Counted from the first letter of the stretch, positions 12,568 to 21,839 are shown. The stretch is DNA of 61,275 nucleotides from Oscillibacter sp. (GCA_017527365.1 JAFXQD010000066.1:1-61275); one strand, 5' to 3'. Numbers and translations are program-made. Notes: generated by a model from the sequence alone, not told the origin.

Positions 12568-12770
12568 CGCGGGGGCGTTGAAATTTGCCGCTTTCCGGGT
12601 TGCGCCGCCCAAAGCCCTCCCCTTTGGGGAGGGCGGCGCGAAGCGCCGGGAGGGGTTTTAAAACGAAAACACCCCCTCTGTCGCTGCGCGACATCTCCCC
12701 CAAAGGGGGAGACTTCAGGCGGTTTGCGGGAGGTAAATTTCATCGCTCTTCAGTATATAGCGCGGGGGCG
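12563..12770. repeat. Mosaic intergenic repeat (copy A) flanked by 15-bp direct repeats
   Basis: The 236-bp gap between two convergent genes holds this element. Module 1 (12611-12655) is a hairpin CCCTCCCCTTTGGGGAGGG followed by a second small hairpin. An AT-rich link (TTTTAAAACGAAAACACC) and module 2 (12673-12713), made of two palindromes around CTGCGCGACATCTCCCCC, follow. Related modules occur at 45431 and 58843. A perfect 15-bp repeat, TATAGCGCGGGGGCG, sits at 12563-12577 and 12756-12770, bracketing the element. Confidence 0.75.
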
Positions 12771-12803
12771 CCCTTACCCGTCGCCGGGGAGGGCGCCCGC
12801 CCT

Positions 12804-13697
12804 TCAAGACAGGAACGCTTCCGGGTCCGCCGGCGCCCCGCCGTTGCGCGCCGAGAAGTGCAGGTGCGGCCCCAGCGCCGCCTCCGACGCCGCGCTTTCC
12901 CCCACGTAGCCGATGACCTGCCCGGCGGCTACCTCGTCGCCCGCCTCCGCTTCCGCCATGTCCGCAAGACTGCTGTAGACCGTCTCCCACGCGCCCTCGT
13001 GGCGTATTGTCACCGTCACGCCCATAATGGGGTCGGCCTCGACGGATTCCACCGTCCCGGCCTTGGCCGCCACGACCGCCGCGCCCGCGTCGGCGGCGAT
13101 GTCGATTCCGTCGTGCGTGCGCCAGTCGCGCATGGTCTCGTTGTAGAGCAGTTTGTCCATAGAGTACGCCGTCACGACGGCGCCTTCCACGGGGCGCACG
13201 GTCTTGCCGCCGGGCTTGGCTTCGCCGCCCGACGTTTTGCCGCTGTCCGACGTTTTGCCGCTATCCGATTTCTTGCCGTCGGATTTTTTGCCCGTCGTCG
13301 CGCCGCCGTCCGACGTTTTGCCGCCGTCGGCTTTGGGCGTTTCGGCTTTGGCGTCGGCTTTGGGCGCGTCGGCTTTGGGCTTGGGCGCGTCGGACTTGAT
13401 TTCCGTGTCCTTGGCGGCGGGCGCCGCCTCAATCTCAGCCGCCCCCGAAACCGCCTGCGGCGCGTCCGCTTGGGCGTCGGCTTGCCCGTCGGCGACGGGC
13501 GGCGTCTGCGCGGCGGGCGCGTCCATGCGCGGCGCGGCGGGCAGTTGCGCGGGCGAGACAGCCGCCGTCCCCGACTGCGCGTTTTGCGCGGCGGGCGGCT
13601 TTAAGAGTTGCCAAGTCCCGACGCCCGCCGCCGTCAGGCACACCGCCAGCGCCGTATAAAACGCCGCGTCCCGCCGTCTTTTCTCCTTCTTATCCAT
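12804..13697 (-). CDS. M23 (LytM) metallopeptidase, SpoIIQ-like
   Basis: The protein has 297 residues. A short charged N-terminus and one transmembrane segment (about 11-30) are followed by a long low-complexity linker (about 35-160) rich in Ala, Pro, Asp, Lys and Ser. A C-terminal M23 domain carries THDGIDIAAD (HxxxD) and GPHLHFSA (HxH), so the zinc ligands appear intact. This layout matches SpoIIQ and related spore-engulfment proteins of Clostridia, but generic M23 cell-wall hydrolases look alike, so the sporulation role is inference. The ATG at 13697 follows GAGGAGGG with 5-nt spacing. It converges on the TIR-like/TPR gene, with the repeat element between them. Confidence 0.85.
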   Translation of the reverse strand: MDKKEKRRRDAAFYTALAVCLTAAGVGTWQLLKPPAAQNAQSGTAAVSPAQLPAAPRMDAPAAQTPPVADGQADAQADAPQAVSGAAEIEAAPAAKDTEIKSDAPKPKADAPKADAKAETPKADGGKTSDGGATTGKKSDGKKSDSGKTSDSGKTSGGEAKPGGKTVRPVEGAVVTAYSMDKLLYNETMRDWRTHDGIDIAADAGAAVVAAKAGTVESVEADPIMGVTVTIRHEGAWETVYSSLADMAEAEAGDEVAAGQVIGYVGESAASEAALGPHLHFSARNGGAPADPEAFLS

Positions 13698-13863
13698 GTA
13701 AACCCTCCTCAATGATGATGGCGTTTGGATTCCACGCGACAGTATGCCGCGTTTCCGCGCCGTCCATACGCGCCGGGCGCGAAATTCTTTCCCCGGAAGC
13801 GTCGGATTTTGGAAAGTATCGCGTTATTTGGCGCATAAGGCAGAAAATGTTACCGTTTTGTTC

Positions 13864-13892
13864 TTGCATTTGGCGGAAATCGCCGCTAATAT
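13864..13892 (+). promoter_or_regulatory. Promoter for the MacAB-type operon
   Basis: TTGCAT (13864-13869), a 17-bp spacer ending in GC, then TAATAT (13887-13892). Confidence 0.6.
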
Positions 13893-13961
13893 GGGCGTAA
13901 GCCGACAATCGGGCGAGTTCCGCGCCGCCCGTTCGAGAGACCGCGAAAGGAGCCGCCCCGT

Positions 13962-16154
13962 ATGGACGAGAGGACACAGCAAACCGAAATTTCCCGGACG
14001 CCGCCCGCGCCCGCAGACGATACCCAAGAAGCCAAAAGGCGTTTCCCGCGCCTTCCGAAACTGCCGCCGAAGCGCGGCGAGAAAAAGAAGCTCTCCGCCG
14101 CCGAGCGCAAGAAGCGCCGCCGGATTGTGCGGACAGCCGCCGTTATTCTGATTCTGCTGGGCGGCGGGTTCTGGGCGTACCGGAAGTTTTTCGCAGGGCG
14201 CGGCGAGGACGGGAACGCCGTCCCGCTGACCGATTTCGCGCACTACGGCGCGATTACCGCCACCGTCGAAGGAAGCGGCATGACCCGCGCCAAGAACAGC
14301 GAGAGCATGATAATCGCCTACAACGGCACGGTGCAGGAAGTGCTCGTGGAGGAGGGCGACATCGTGGAGGAAGGGCAGGCGCTCTATGTCGTCGATTCGG
14401 AGGACGCCCGCCAAGCCGTGACCGCCGCAGAAAAGGGCGTCGCGGACGCCAAGGAAGCCGTCGACCGCGCCAAGGAGGGCGTGCGCAGCGCCGAGGACAG
14501 CGTGCGAAACGCCGAGGAGGGCGTTGTGACCGCCCGCGAGCGCGTGACGGCGGCGCAGGAGGACGTGGCCGCCGCGCAGGAGCGCGTAAAGACCGCCGAG
14601 GAGGGCGTAAAGACGGCGGAAGAGGGCGTAACGTCGGCGGAAAAGGACGTGGAGAGCGCGAGGGAGCGCGTGGAGACCGCGAAAAAGGACTTGGAGAAAG
14701 TCCGCGCCAAGCTGGACGATTTGCAGTTAAAAGCCCCCTATGCCGGGAAACTGCTGGAAATTGCGAGGCTGACGCCCGGCGACAAGATTTCCGAGGGCGC
14801 GAAAGTCGCCACGCTCGTGGACGACACGCGCTTCCGTCTCGTGCAATACTACAGTTACGCCTACTCCGGGGAAATCAAGGCGGGGCAATCGGCGCGGGTG
14901 TCGGTGCCGTCGCTCATGTCGGAGCTGGAAGGCGTCGTGGAGACCGTGCACATGATAAGCCGCCCCACCCCGGAGGGCTCGCGGCTGTTTTCGGCGGAAA
15001 TCGTCGTGGACAACGACGGCGCGCTTGCCGCCGATATGACAGCCTCCGCCGCCGTCAATACCGGCGACGAGTACGCCGCCCCCTACGATTCCGGCAAGCT
15101 GGACTATTACCGCACGTCGGACTTGAAAGCGGAAGTCGGCGGCACGGTCATCGAGAGCATTCTTGTGGACTATCTGCCCGTGACGGAAGGGCAGGTTGTC
15201 GTGATTCTGGACAGCGACACCCTTGACGACCAGATTGCCGACGCGCAGAAGGTCATAGACGACCGCGAAAAGGACGTGGAGGACAGGATAAAAGCCGTGG
15301 ACGCGGCGAAAAAGGGCGTGGACGACGCCAAGAAGGGCGTGGACGACGCCAAGAAGGGCGTGGAGACGGCGCGGAAGGGCGTCGCGGACGCCGAGGACGG
15401 CGTGACAACCGCTTTGCGCGGCGTCGAGACGGCGAAAAAAGGCGTCACGGACGCGCAAAAGACCGTGACGGAGAACGAAGAGGGCGTGGTCGAGGCGCAG
15501 AAGAAGGTGGAGAAGGCGCAAGAAGAGCTTGCGAAATGCAACGCCGTCGCGCCTATCGGCGGCAAAGTTATCGGGCTGAACATCACGCAGGGGCAGGAAG
15601 TCTCCGCCAACACCGCCGCCATGACCATTTCCGACACCTCTACGATTATTGTCAACGCAACCGTGGATTCCCGCAATATCTCTTATATTAAAAAGGGCTT
15701 GCCCGTGGAGCTGAACCAGTGGGACCAAGCCTACGCGTCGGGCTATGTCGAGAGCGTCAGCCTGTCGAGCACGAGTTCCAACGGCGTGACCACCTATCCC
15801 ATGGTGATTACGGTTGACAGCCCCGACGAAAACTTTCAGGTCAACAGCGACGTGCGCTATACTCTGGTAGCCAGCCAGAACGACAACTGCCTGCTTGTGC
15901 CTATCCAGTGCGTCCGCAACGCGTCCACCGAGGACGGCGAAAGCGTAACCGTGGTATACGTGGGCGGCGAGCGCCCCGACAACGCCATTGACGGCGTTGT
16001 CGCCGCCGAGGAAATCCCGGAGGGCTTCTGGGCTGTGCCCGTCGAAATCGGCATTCAGGATACCTTTAACGTGGAAATCCGCTCCGGGCTGGAAGAGGGG
16101 CAGGAAGTGTTCACGCAAATGCAGGAAGAGGACTACGCGTTCAGCATGTTCTAA
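13962..16154 (+). CDS. HlyD/MacA-family efflux adaptor with two coiled-coil hairpins
   Basis: The 730-residue protein has a basic cytoplasmic N-terminus and one membrane anchor (about 47-65). It then holds two adaptor modules in series. The first has a lipoyl-like half (YNGTVQEVLVEEGDIVEEGQ), a long heptad coiled coil (about 145-245) built from units such as AEEGVKTAEEGV, and a lipoyl return (LKAPYAGKLLEI). The second starts VGGTVIESILVDYLPVTEGQ, has a coiled coil of KKGVDDA-type units (about 425-525), and returns at VAPIGGKVIGLNITQGQEV. A beta-barrel and membrane-proximal domain follow. Typical MacA proteins are about 370-450 residues with one hairpin. It is the first gene of an operon with an ABC ATPase and permease. 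Confidence 0.9.
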   Translation: MDERTQQTEISRTPPAPADDTQEAKRRFPRLPKLPPKRGEKKKLSAAERKKRRRIVRTAAVILILLGGGFWAYRKFFAGRGEDGNAVPLTDFAHYGAITATVEGSGMTRAKNSESMIIAYNGTVQEVLVEEGDIVEEGQALYVVDSEDARQAVTAAEKGVADAKEAVDRAKEGVRSAEDSVRNAEEGVVTARERVTAAQEDVAAAQERVKTAEEGVKTAEEGVTSAEKDVESARERVETAKKDLEKVRAKLDDLQLKAPYAGKLLEIARLTPGDKISEGAKVATLVDDTRFRLVQYYSYAYSGEIKAGQSARVSVPSLMSELEGVVETVHMISRPTPEGSRLFSAEIVVDNDGALAADMTASAAVNTGDEYAAPYDSGKLDYYRTSDLKAEVGGTVIESILVDYLPVTEGQVVVILDSDTLDDQIADAQKVIDDREKDVEDRIKAVDAAKKGVDDAKKGVDDAKKGVETARKGVADAEDGVTTALRGVETAKKGVTDAQKTVTENEEGVVEAQKKVEKAQEELAKCNAVAPIGGKVIGLNITQGQEVSANTAAMTISDTSTIIVNATVDSRNISYIKKGLPVELNQWDQAYASGYVESVSLSSTSSNGVTTYPMVITVDSPDENFQVNSDVRYTLVASQNDNCLLVPIQCVRNASTEDGESVTVVYVGGERPDNAIDGVVAAEEIPEGFWAVPVEIGIQDTFNVEIRSGLEEGQEVFTQMQEEDYAFSMF

Positions 16155-16167
16155 GGGCGGCGATAAT

Positions 16168-16887
16168 ATGGCGCATTTAGTGGAACTGATAGACGTATAC
16201 AAAATCTACGGCGAGGGCTTGGAAAGCGAAGTCCGCGCCCTTGACGGCGTGTCGCTGTCGATTGACCGGGGCGAGTTCGTCGCCGTCGTGGGGCAGTCCG
16301 GCTCCGGCAAGTCCACCATGATGAACGTGCTGGGCTGTCTGGACATCCCCACGCGGGGCGAGTACCTCCTTGACGGCGCCGACGTGAGCGAGCTTTCCGA
16401 CAGGCAGTTAAGCAAAATCCGCAATAAGCAAATCGGTTTCATCTTCCAGCAGTACAACCTCATTCAGTCGCTGACCGTGCTGGAAAACGTCGAACTGCCG
16501 CTGATTTATCAGGGAATCGACCCTATCGACCGCCGCGACATGGCGCTGGAGGCGTTGGAGCGCGTCGGGCTGTCCGGGCGGATAAAGCATCATCCGACGG
16601 AGATGTCCGGCGGACAGCAGCAGCGCGTGGCGATTGCCCGCGCCATAGCGACGCGCCCGCCCATCATCATGGCCGACGAGCCTACCGGCGCGCTGGATTC
16701 CCATACCGGGCTGGAAGTCCTCGCCTTCCTCCAACAGCTCAACAACGAAGGAAGCACCGTGATTTTAATCACCCATGACAACGGAATCGCGGCGACGGCG
16801 CGTCGGGTTGTGCGCCTCTCGGACGGCAAAATCATCGACGACAGCCCGCAGGACGTGGACTGGTACGCGCCCGTCAAGAAGGATTGA
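16168..16887 (+). CDS. MacB-type ABC transporter ATP-binding protein
   Basis: The 239-residue protein is a stand-alone nucleotide-binding domain. It carries Walker A GQSGSGKST, Q-loop FIFQQYNL, signature SGGQQQRVAIARA, Walker B PIIMADEPTGALDS and switch histidine ITHD. The closest class is the MacB/LolD/FtsE group that powers export of peptides, antibiotics or lipoproteins without substrate crossing the ATPase. It lies between the adaptor and permease genes with 13- and 18-nt gaps, so the three make a tripartite-like exporter. The ribosome binding site is weak (AAGGGCGG). Confidence 0.95.
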   Translation: MAHLVELIDVYKIYGEGLESEVRALDGVSLSIDRGEFVAVVGQSGSGKSTMMNVLGCLDIPTRGEYLLDGADVSELSDRQLSKIRNKQIGFIFQQYNLIQSLTVLENVELPLIYQGIDPIDRRDMALEALERVGLSGRIKHHPTEMSGGQQQRVAIARAIATRPPIIMADEPTGALDSHTGLEVLAFLQQLNNEGSTVILITHDNGIAATARRVVRLSDGKIIDDSPQDVDWYAPVKKD

Positions 16888-16905
16888 ATGTGAGGGGGAG
16901 TTTGC

Positions 16906-18159
16906 ATGAACCTGTGGCAGGCGGTGAAAATGGCGTGGAAGTCCATATGGGGCAAGAAAGGACGCTCCGCGCTTACTATCCTTGGCATTTTTATCGGTAT
17001 CGCCGCCGTCATGACCATTGTTTCCGTCATGGACGGCTACAAACGCGCCATGCTCGCGCAGTACGCCGCCATGGGCACGGGTATGCTCAACGTCAGCATT
17101 TACAACTGGGCGTATGACGACGAGGGCAACGACATTTCCAAGGACTACTTCCCCGATTTGCGGGCGTTTTGCGACGCGGTTCCGGAAATCCGGGGCGTGT
17201 CGCCGCAGGGGCGGCTCTACAATGTCGCCGTGTCCTACGGCACCAAAAACACCGCCAACATGCAACGGCAGTACGACGACATGGGCAACCCCGTCGGCGA
17301 CTTCCCGCCCGACATGTACTACGGGAGCGACCAGTACAGCGCTTGCAACAACCTGAAACTGGCGCGGGGGCGCGACTTGGCCGCGCTGGACATGTCCAAA
17401 TACAATCAGGTCTGCACAATCGGCGCCGACGCCGCAAAGATGTTTTTCGGCTCGTCCAACCCCGTGGGGAAGAAACTGCTTGTCGGCGGCACGGGCTACC
17501 GCGTCGCGGGCGTGTACGCGTCGCGCCGCACGGAGAACAGCGGAAACGTCAACAGCAACCTTGACAATTTCATCGTCTTTCCCTATACTGACCAGCGGAT
17601 GTTGGGCGGGGAAAAGCCCTCGGAGTTTGTCATTAAACTGCGCGATTCCGACGACATGAAGGAAGTGAAAACCCGCGTCAACGGCTTTCTGAAAGGCCTT
17701 GTGCCCAACGAAAACTTTTACGTCTACTCTAACGACCAGTGGCAGCAGTACGAGGAGCAGGCGTTAGGCATGATTGGCGGCGTGTTGGCGGGTATCGCAG
17801 CGATTTCGCTTCTTGTCGGCGGTATCGGCATTATGAACATCATGCTTGTGACAGTCACGGAGCGGACGCGGGAAATCGGAATCCGACGCGCCATCGGGGC
17901 GCAACGCTCCGGCATTGTGGCGCAGTTCCTGATAGAGGCGGGGATGCTCTGCGGGTTCGGCGGCATTGTCGGAATAGGCGTCGGGACGGTGGGAAGCCTT
18001 GTTCTCGGAAAGCTCCTGTTCAAGATGACTATCTACCCGTCGTTCCCCGTGACGCTCGGCGCGTTCTCGCTGTCGGTGGCTATCGGCGTTCTGTTCGGCA
18101 GTTACCCCGCCGCCAAAGCCTCCCGCCTACAGCCCGTGGAGGCGCTCAGGGCGGAGTGA
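16906..18159 (+). CDS. MacB/FtsX-type ABC transporter permease
   Basis: The 417-residue protein has the MacB topology. An N-terminal membrane helix (SALTILGIFIGIAAVMTIVS, about 24-43) is followed by a large extracytoplasmic domain (about 50-280) and three C-terminal helices. The FtsX core includes GGIGIMNIMLVTVTERTREI and GIRRAIGAQ. MacB-type permeases couple ATP hydrolysis to movement of the outer domain. With the upstream ATPase and adaptor it forms a complete export system. The substrate cannot be told from sequence. A GAGGGGG site precedes the ATG at 16906. No terminator is seen before the SLH gene, so read-through into it is possible. Confidence 0.95.
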   Translation: MNLWQAVKMAWKSIWGKKGRSALTILGIFIGIAAVMTIVSVMDGYKRAMLAQYAAMGTGMLNVSIYNWAYDDEGNDISKDYFPDLRAFCDAVPEIRGVSPQGRLYNVAVSYGTKNTANMQRQYDDMGNPVGDFPPDMYYGSDQYSACNNLKLARGRDLAALDMSKYNQVCTIGADAAKMFFGSSNPVGKKLLVGGTGYRVAGVYASRRTENSGNVNSNLDNFIVFPYTDQRMLGGEKPSEFVIKLRDSDDMKEVKTRVNGFLKGLVPNENFYVYSNDQWQQYEEQALGMIGGVLAGIAAISLLVGGIGIMNIMLVTVTERTREIGIRRAIGAQRSGIVAQFLIEAGMLCGFGGIVGIGVGTVGSLVLGKLLFKMTIYPSFPVTLGAFSLSVAIGVLFGSYPAAKASRLQPVEALRAE

Positions 18160-18190
18160 CACCCTAATAATCATCATTTCCGGAGGAATT

Positions 18191-20254
18191 ATGATGAAAA
18201 AACGGCTTTTTTCTTTCTTCTATGCGCTTATCCTGCTTTTCACGCCGGAGCCCTTCCGGGCGTCGGCGGCGGTTACAAGCTCCTTTTCCGACGTGGCGGA
18301 CGGCGCGACAGCCGCCGCCGTCGAAGCCCTGCGCGTCATGGGCGTGCTGGACGGCTATTCCGACGGGCTCTTCCACCCCGAAAACAGCCTCAACCGGGCG
18401 CAGTTCTGCAAGATGGTCATTCTCGCCACCGGGACGGAAAAGGAACTCGGACGCTACGGCGTCATTACCGTGTTCCCCGACGTGAAGCCGTCGCACTGGG
18501 CGGCGGCGTATATCAACCTCGCGGCGCGGGGGCAGAACATCATCAAGGGCTTTTCCGACGGCCTGTTCCACCCCGAACGCACGGTGACGCTCGGACAGGC
18601 GGTCACAATCCTGTTGCGTCTGCTGGGCTATAAGGACGAGGACGTGGGCGGCGTGTGGCCGGACGGCTATATGGCGGTCGCGGAATCCACGGGGCTGGCG
18701 GACGGCGTCGGCTCCGACGGCTCCGCCCCGCTGGACAGGGGGCGCGCCGCGATTCTGTTCGCAAACCTCTTGCGCGCCGAAACCGCCTCCGGCGCCGCGC
18801 TCTACGCCCTCAGCGACGAAACCACCTTGACTTCTTTCGACGGCGCCGCCGGGACGCTCGTCACGACGGATAAAACGTATGACATGGAGGCTCCGCGCTC
18901 CGCGCCGGGGCTGGTCGGAAGCCGGGGGCAGGTCGTGCTCAAAGACGGCAAAGCGCTGACGTTCCTGCCCATGGCGGCGGGGAAAACGACCGTCCCCGCG
19001 GGCGCGGTCATCGTACAGGCGAACCGCTCCACGCGGGGCTTTGCGTCCCTCACCGACGGGCGCGACGGCTACCGCATTTATAAGAACGGCGCGGAGGCGT
19101 CGGCGGCGGACTTGCGCACGGGCGACGTGGCGACCTACTCCGCGAAAAACAACGCCGTCTCCGTGTGCGACACCCGCCTCACCGCCTACTATGAGAACTG
19201 CTACCCGTCGCCCGACGCCCCGACTACTATCGAACTGTTGAACGGAACTTCCTTTGCCGTCCTTCCCACCGCCGTTGACATGCTCTCCGCCTACAAGCCC
19301 GGACAGCTCGTCATGTTCCTGCTCTCCGCCGACGGGCAAATTGCCGGAGCCATGGACGCCGACAACGCCAAATCCTCCCTGAAAACGTCCGCCAGCGGCG
19401 CGAACGCCCTGCGTAGCAACGCCGTCATTATCAACGGCGCGGGCGGGGCGCGGTTGCTCTGCGGCGGGATTGAAATCCCCGTCAAGTGCGCCGTGCCCGA
19501 AAGCGCGGGCGCGGCGGCGCGGCTGTCGTGGGACGACGACAAGAAGCCCCGCTTTACCGCCCTGAGCAACGCCGTTTCCGGCGCCCTTGACCTCTCGGCG
19601 CGGAAACTGGGCTCCGCCGCCTTCGCGGAGAACGTGCGCATTTACGACGGCGACGGCGCCCTGCTGTCCCTGAGCGACTTCAACGCCGACGCCCTGCCAT
19701 CGTCGGGCGTCACCTCCAGCCGCGCCGACTGGGCGGGAAAGGTGGATTTGATTGTCCTGAACGGCAACCCCAACGCGGTCGTGTACTATGGGCGGGCGGA
19801 AGTCAAAATCGACCGCACTTCGGAGAAAGTCCCCGTGCGCGACCCCGACGGGCGCGACCCCGACGACGAGGACTGGGAGCCCACCTATCAGGAGAGCTCG
19901 GAAAGCGTCCTGTTGCTGACCGTGGAATGCAACGGCGCGACGCTTGGCCCGTGGGCGGTCACCCGCGACAACGTAAAGACGGGCGATTTCGTCTCGGCGC
20001 GGCTCAACAAAAACGGCGACGGCTTCGCCTCCGTGCGGGCGCTCAAGAAAATTGACAACGTGGCGTTCACGGCTTGGACGGGGAAAAGCGCCGTCAGCGC
20101 GGGCGGGGTCACCTATTCCGTGCCGGAAAACGTGCTGTGCTACAACCGCGACAACGGGCGCCGGATGACGCTGGAAAACGCCAAAGCCTACGCCAAACGC
20201 GCCGCGCTGTACGTCGAGGACGGGATTGTCCGCGCCTTGGAAGTCAAAACCTGA
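18191..20254 (+). CDS. S-layer homology (SLH) domain surface protein
   Basis: The 687-residue protein has a signal peptide (KKRLFSFFYALILLFTPEPF, cleavage near RASAA), then three SLH units: FSDVADG...GVLDGYSDGLFHPENSL, FPDVKPSHWAAAYI...GFSDGLFHPERTV, and a weaker third unit around residues 155-200. SLH domains bind pyruvylated secondary cell-wall polymer. The remaining 480 residues are beta-rich and of unknown function, with an acidic insert PDGRDPDDEDWEP near residue 560. The GGAGG site is 4 nt from the ATG at 18191 and 7 nt from the next ATG at 18194; the latter may be used. It follows the exporter genes by 31 nt and ends at a strong terminator. Confidence 0.92.
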   Translation: MMKKRLFSFFYALILLFTPEPFRASAAVTSSFSDVADGATAAAVEALRVMGVLDGYSDGLFHPENSLNRAQFCKMVILATGTEKELGRYGVITVFPDVKPSHWAAAYINLAARGQNIIKGFSDGLFHPERTVTLGQAVTILLRLLGYKDEDVGGVWPDGYMAVAESTGLADGVGSDGSAPLDRGRAAILFANLLRAETASGAALYALSDETTLTSFDGAAGTLVTTDKTYDMEAPRSAPGLVGSRGQVVLKDGKALTFLPMAAGKTTVPAGAVIVQANRSTRGFASLTDGRDGYRIYKNGAEASAADLRTGDVATYSAKNNAVSVCDTRLTAYYENCYPSPDAPTTIELLNGTSFAVLPTAVDMLSAYKPGQLVMFLLSADGQIAGAMDADNAKSSLKTSASGANALRSNAVIINGAGGARLLCGGIEIPVKCAVPESAGAAARLSWDDDKKPRFTALSNAVSGALDLSARKLGSAAFAENVRIYDGDGALLSLSDFNADALPSSGVTSSRADWAGKVDLIVLNGNPNAVVYYGRAEVKIDRTSEKVPVRDPDGRDPDDEDWEPTYQESSESVLLLTVECNGATLGPWAVTRDNVKTGDFVSARLNKNGDGFASVRALKKIDNVAFTAWTGKSAVSAGGVTYSVPENVLCYNRDNGRRMTLENAKAYAKRAALYVEDGIVRALEVKT

Positions 20255-20261
20255 ACGCGCA

Positions 20262-20291
20262 AGCCCTCCCCCGCCGGGGAGGGCTGTTTCT
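20262..20291. terminator. Terminator between the SLH gene and the phosphodiesterase gene
   Basis: A perfect 10-bp stem (20262-20271 with 20276-20285) has a 4-nt loop and is followed by GTTTCTT. It lies between convergent genes. Confidence 0.8.
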
Positions 20292-20767
20292 TATTTCAAG
20301 CGGAAAATCCGCCCGTCGAGGGGCTTTCCGCGCTCGGCGGTCAGTATGCCGTAGGTGGGCGGAAAGCCCATGCCGATACTGCCGGGGTTGAAGTAGAGCG
20401 TCTTTCCCTTGCGGCGCGAAAGCGGGTCGTGCGTGTGCCCGAACAGGAACGCGTCAAGGTTTTCGCGCTTGGCGGCCTGCTCGGCGTTCCAGAACCCGTG
20501 CTTGATGTCGTATGTATGCCCGTGGCAAAGCAGGATACGGAAGCCCTCAAGGGCGACAAGCTGTTCCGGGGCGTTCTTCTGCGCCTGAAAGTAGTCGCAG
20601 TTGCCGGGGACGCGGAACAGGGGCGTGTCGGGGAACTGCTCCATGACGGCGTCGGAATCGCGCCAGCCGTCGCCGAGAAAGAAAATCATGCGGGGCTGTT
20701 CCTTTTCCACGGCGAGGCAAGCCGTTTTCGCGTCCCCGTGGGAATCGGACAGGACAAGTATTTTCAT
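20291..20767 (-). CDS. YfcE/MJ0936-family metallophosphoesterase
   Basis: The 158-residue protein is a calcineurin-like phosphodiesterase. It has the metal-binding series LVLSDSHGD, FLGDGWRD (usual motif GDxxxD), VPGNCD (GNCD/GNHD), CHGHTYD and FGHTHDP, followed by NPGSIG. Family members hydrolyse phosphodiesters, often on generic substrates in vitro; the cellular substrate is not known. The ATG at 20767 was chosen because GGAGG lies 8 nt upstream; a TTG two codons earlier is less likely. A promoter with TATAAT is 30 bp upstream. It is convergent with the SLH gene and shares its terminator. Confidence 0.92.
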   Translation of the reverse strand: MKILVLSDSHGDAKTACLAVEKEQPRMIFFLGDGWRDSDAVMEQFPDTPLFRVPGNCDYFQAQKNAPEQLVALEGFRILLCHGHTYDIKHGFWNAEQAAKRENLDAFLFGHTHDPLSRRKGKTLYFNPGSIGMGFPPTYGILTAERGKPLDGRIFRLK

Positions 20768-20796
20768 CGTCAAAACCTCCGTTCGCCTTTCAGGGC

Positions 20797-20825
20797 ATTA
20801 TAGCGGATTTTCCCCGCCGTGGCAA
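20797..20825 (-). promoter_or_regulatory. Promoter for the phosphodiesterase gene
   Basis: On the minus strand: TTGCCA (20825-20820), a 17-bp spacer ending in GC, then TATAAT (20802-20797). Confidence 0.75.
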
Positions 20826-20942
20826 GCACCGACGGAAATTTTTTCCGACGCGATTTCCGGCTTTTCCCGCGCATGATTTCCGCCGCGCCGCAAACAATAC
20901 TTGCGCGGCGGGACGGGAAGAGCCGTCGCGGGAGGGTTCGGT

Positions 20943-21839
20943 ATGTTCGGCAGACGCACGGATTTGGCGTTGGAAGCCTGCGAGTTATGGCGGGAAAGCG
21001 CCGAAAAAACCACGCGGCTTGACGGCGTCCGCTCGCGGGAGCGCAAGTCGGACGGCTACCCGGTGACGAAAGTAGAGATATTGGACGGGCGCGGGGAAGC
21101 GGCGTTAGGGCGCCCCGTCGGAACCTACCTTACGGTCGATTTGCGGGCGTATTGGAAGCGCGGCGCGGACTATTTTCCGCGGGCTGTGCGGGCGACGGGG
21201 CGCGCTTTGAAATCCCTGCTGCCGCCCTCCGGAGGCTCCGCGCTGGTCGCGGGGCTGGGCAACCCCGGCATGACGCCCGATTCCGTGGGGCCGCTGGCCG
21301 TCGAGAGCGTCCTTGTGACGCGCCACCTGATTTCCTCCCTGCCCCGGCAGTTCGCCGGATTCCGCCCGGTGGCGGTGGCGCGTCCGGGCGTGCTGGGCAC
21401 GACGGGCATAGAGACGGCGGAAGCCGTCCGGGGGCTGGTCGATAAAATCCGCCCTTCCGTGGTCATCGCCATTGACGCCTTGGCGTCCCGCCGACGGGCG
21501 CGGCTCTGCGCCACGGTGCAACTTTCGGATACCGGCATTCTGCCGGGTTCGGGCGTGGGCAACCGCCGCGCCGCGCTCAACCGCGAAACGCTGGGCATCC
21601 CGGTTGTGTCGATAGGGGTGCCCACCGTCGTGGACGCCGCCACGCTCGCGGCGGACTTGCTGGAAGAGAACGGGCATGAAATCGACGAAGAGGCCTTGCG
21701 GAACGGCCACGGCGGTTTGACCGTCACGCCCCGCGACATTGACGCGCAAGTCCGGGACTTGGCGCGGGTCGCGGGGTACGCGGTCAACTGGGCGTTGCAG
21801 GACTTGGAAGTCGAGGACATCGGCGCGTTGCTGTCGTGA
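20943..21839 (+). CDS. gpr: Germination protease GPR
   Basis: The 298-residue protein is the endopeptidase that degrades small acid-soluble spore proteins at germination. It begins MFGRRTDLALEACELW; the RTDLALEA stretch is also the kind of site where the zymogen is autoprocessed. Family motifs include VAGLGNPGMTPDSVGPLAVE, GTTGIETAEAVRGLV, IDALASRR, GSGVGNRRAALNRETLG and VPTVVDAATL. Its presence is strong evidence for sporulation. A GGAGG site lies 7 nt before the ATG. In Bacillus the gene is forespore-specific; no clear vegetative promoter is visible here, which agrees, but I cannot assign a sigma-G box with confidence. A 13-bp terminator hairpin follows. Confidence 0.96.
   Translation: MFGRRTDLALEACELWRESAEKTTRLDGVRSRERKSDGYPVTKVEILDGRGEAALGRPVGTYLTVDLRAYWKRGADYFPRAVRATGRALKSLLPPSGGSALVAGLGNPGMTPDSVGPLAVESVLVTRHLISSLPRQFAGFRPVAVARPGVLGTTGIETAEAVRGLVDKIRPSVVIAIDALASRRRARLCATVQLSDTGILPGSGVGNRRAALNRETLGIPVVSIGVPTVVDAATLAADLLEENGHEIDEEALRNGHGGLTVTPRDIDAQVRDLARVAGYAVNWALQDLEVEDIGALLS

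Noticed and set aside
13698-13730. Forespore sigma-factor promoter for the SpoIIQ-like gene
   Set aside because: A GCATA box is present upstream but no -10 box occurs at the required spacing.
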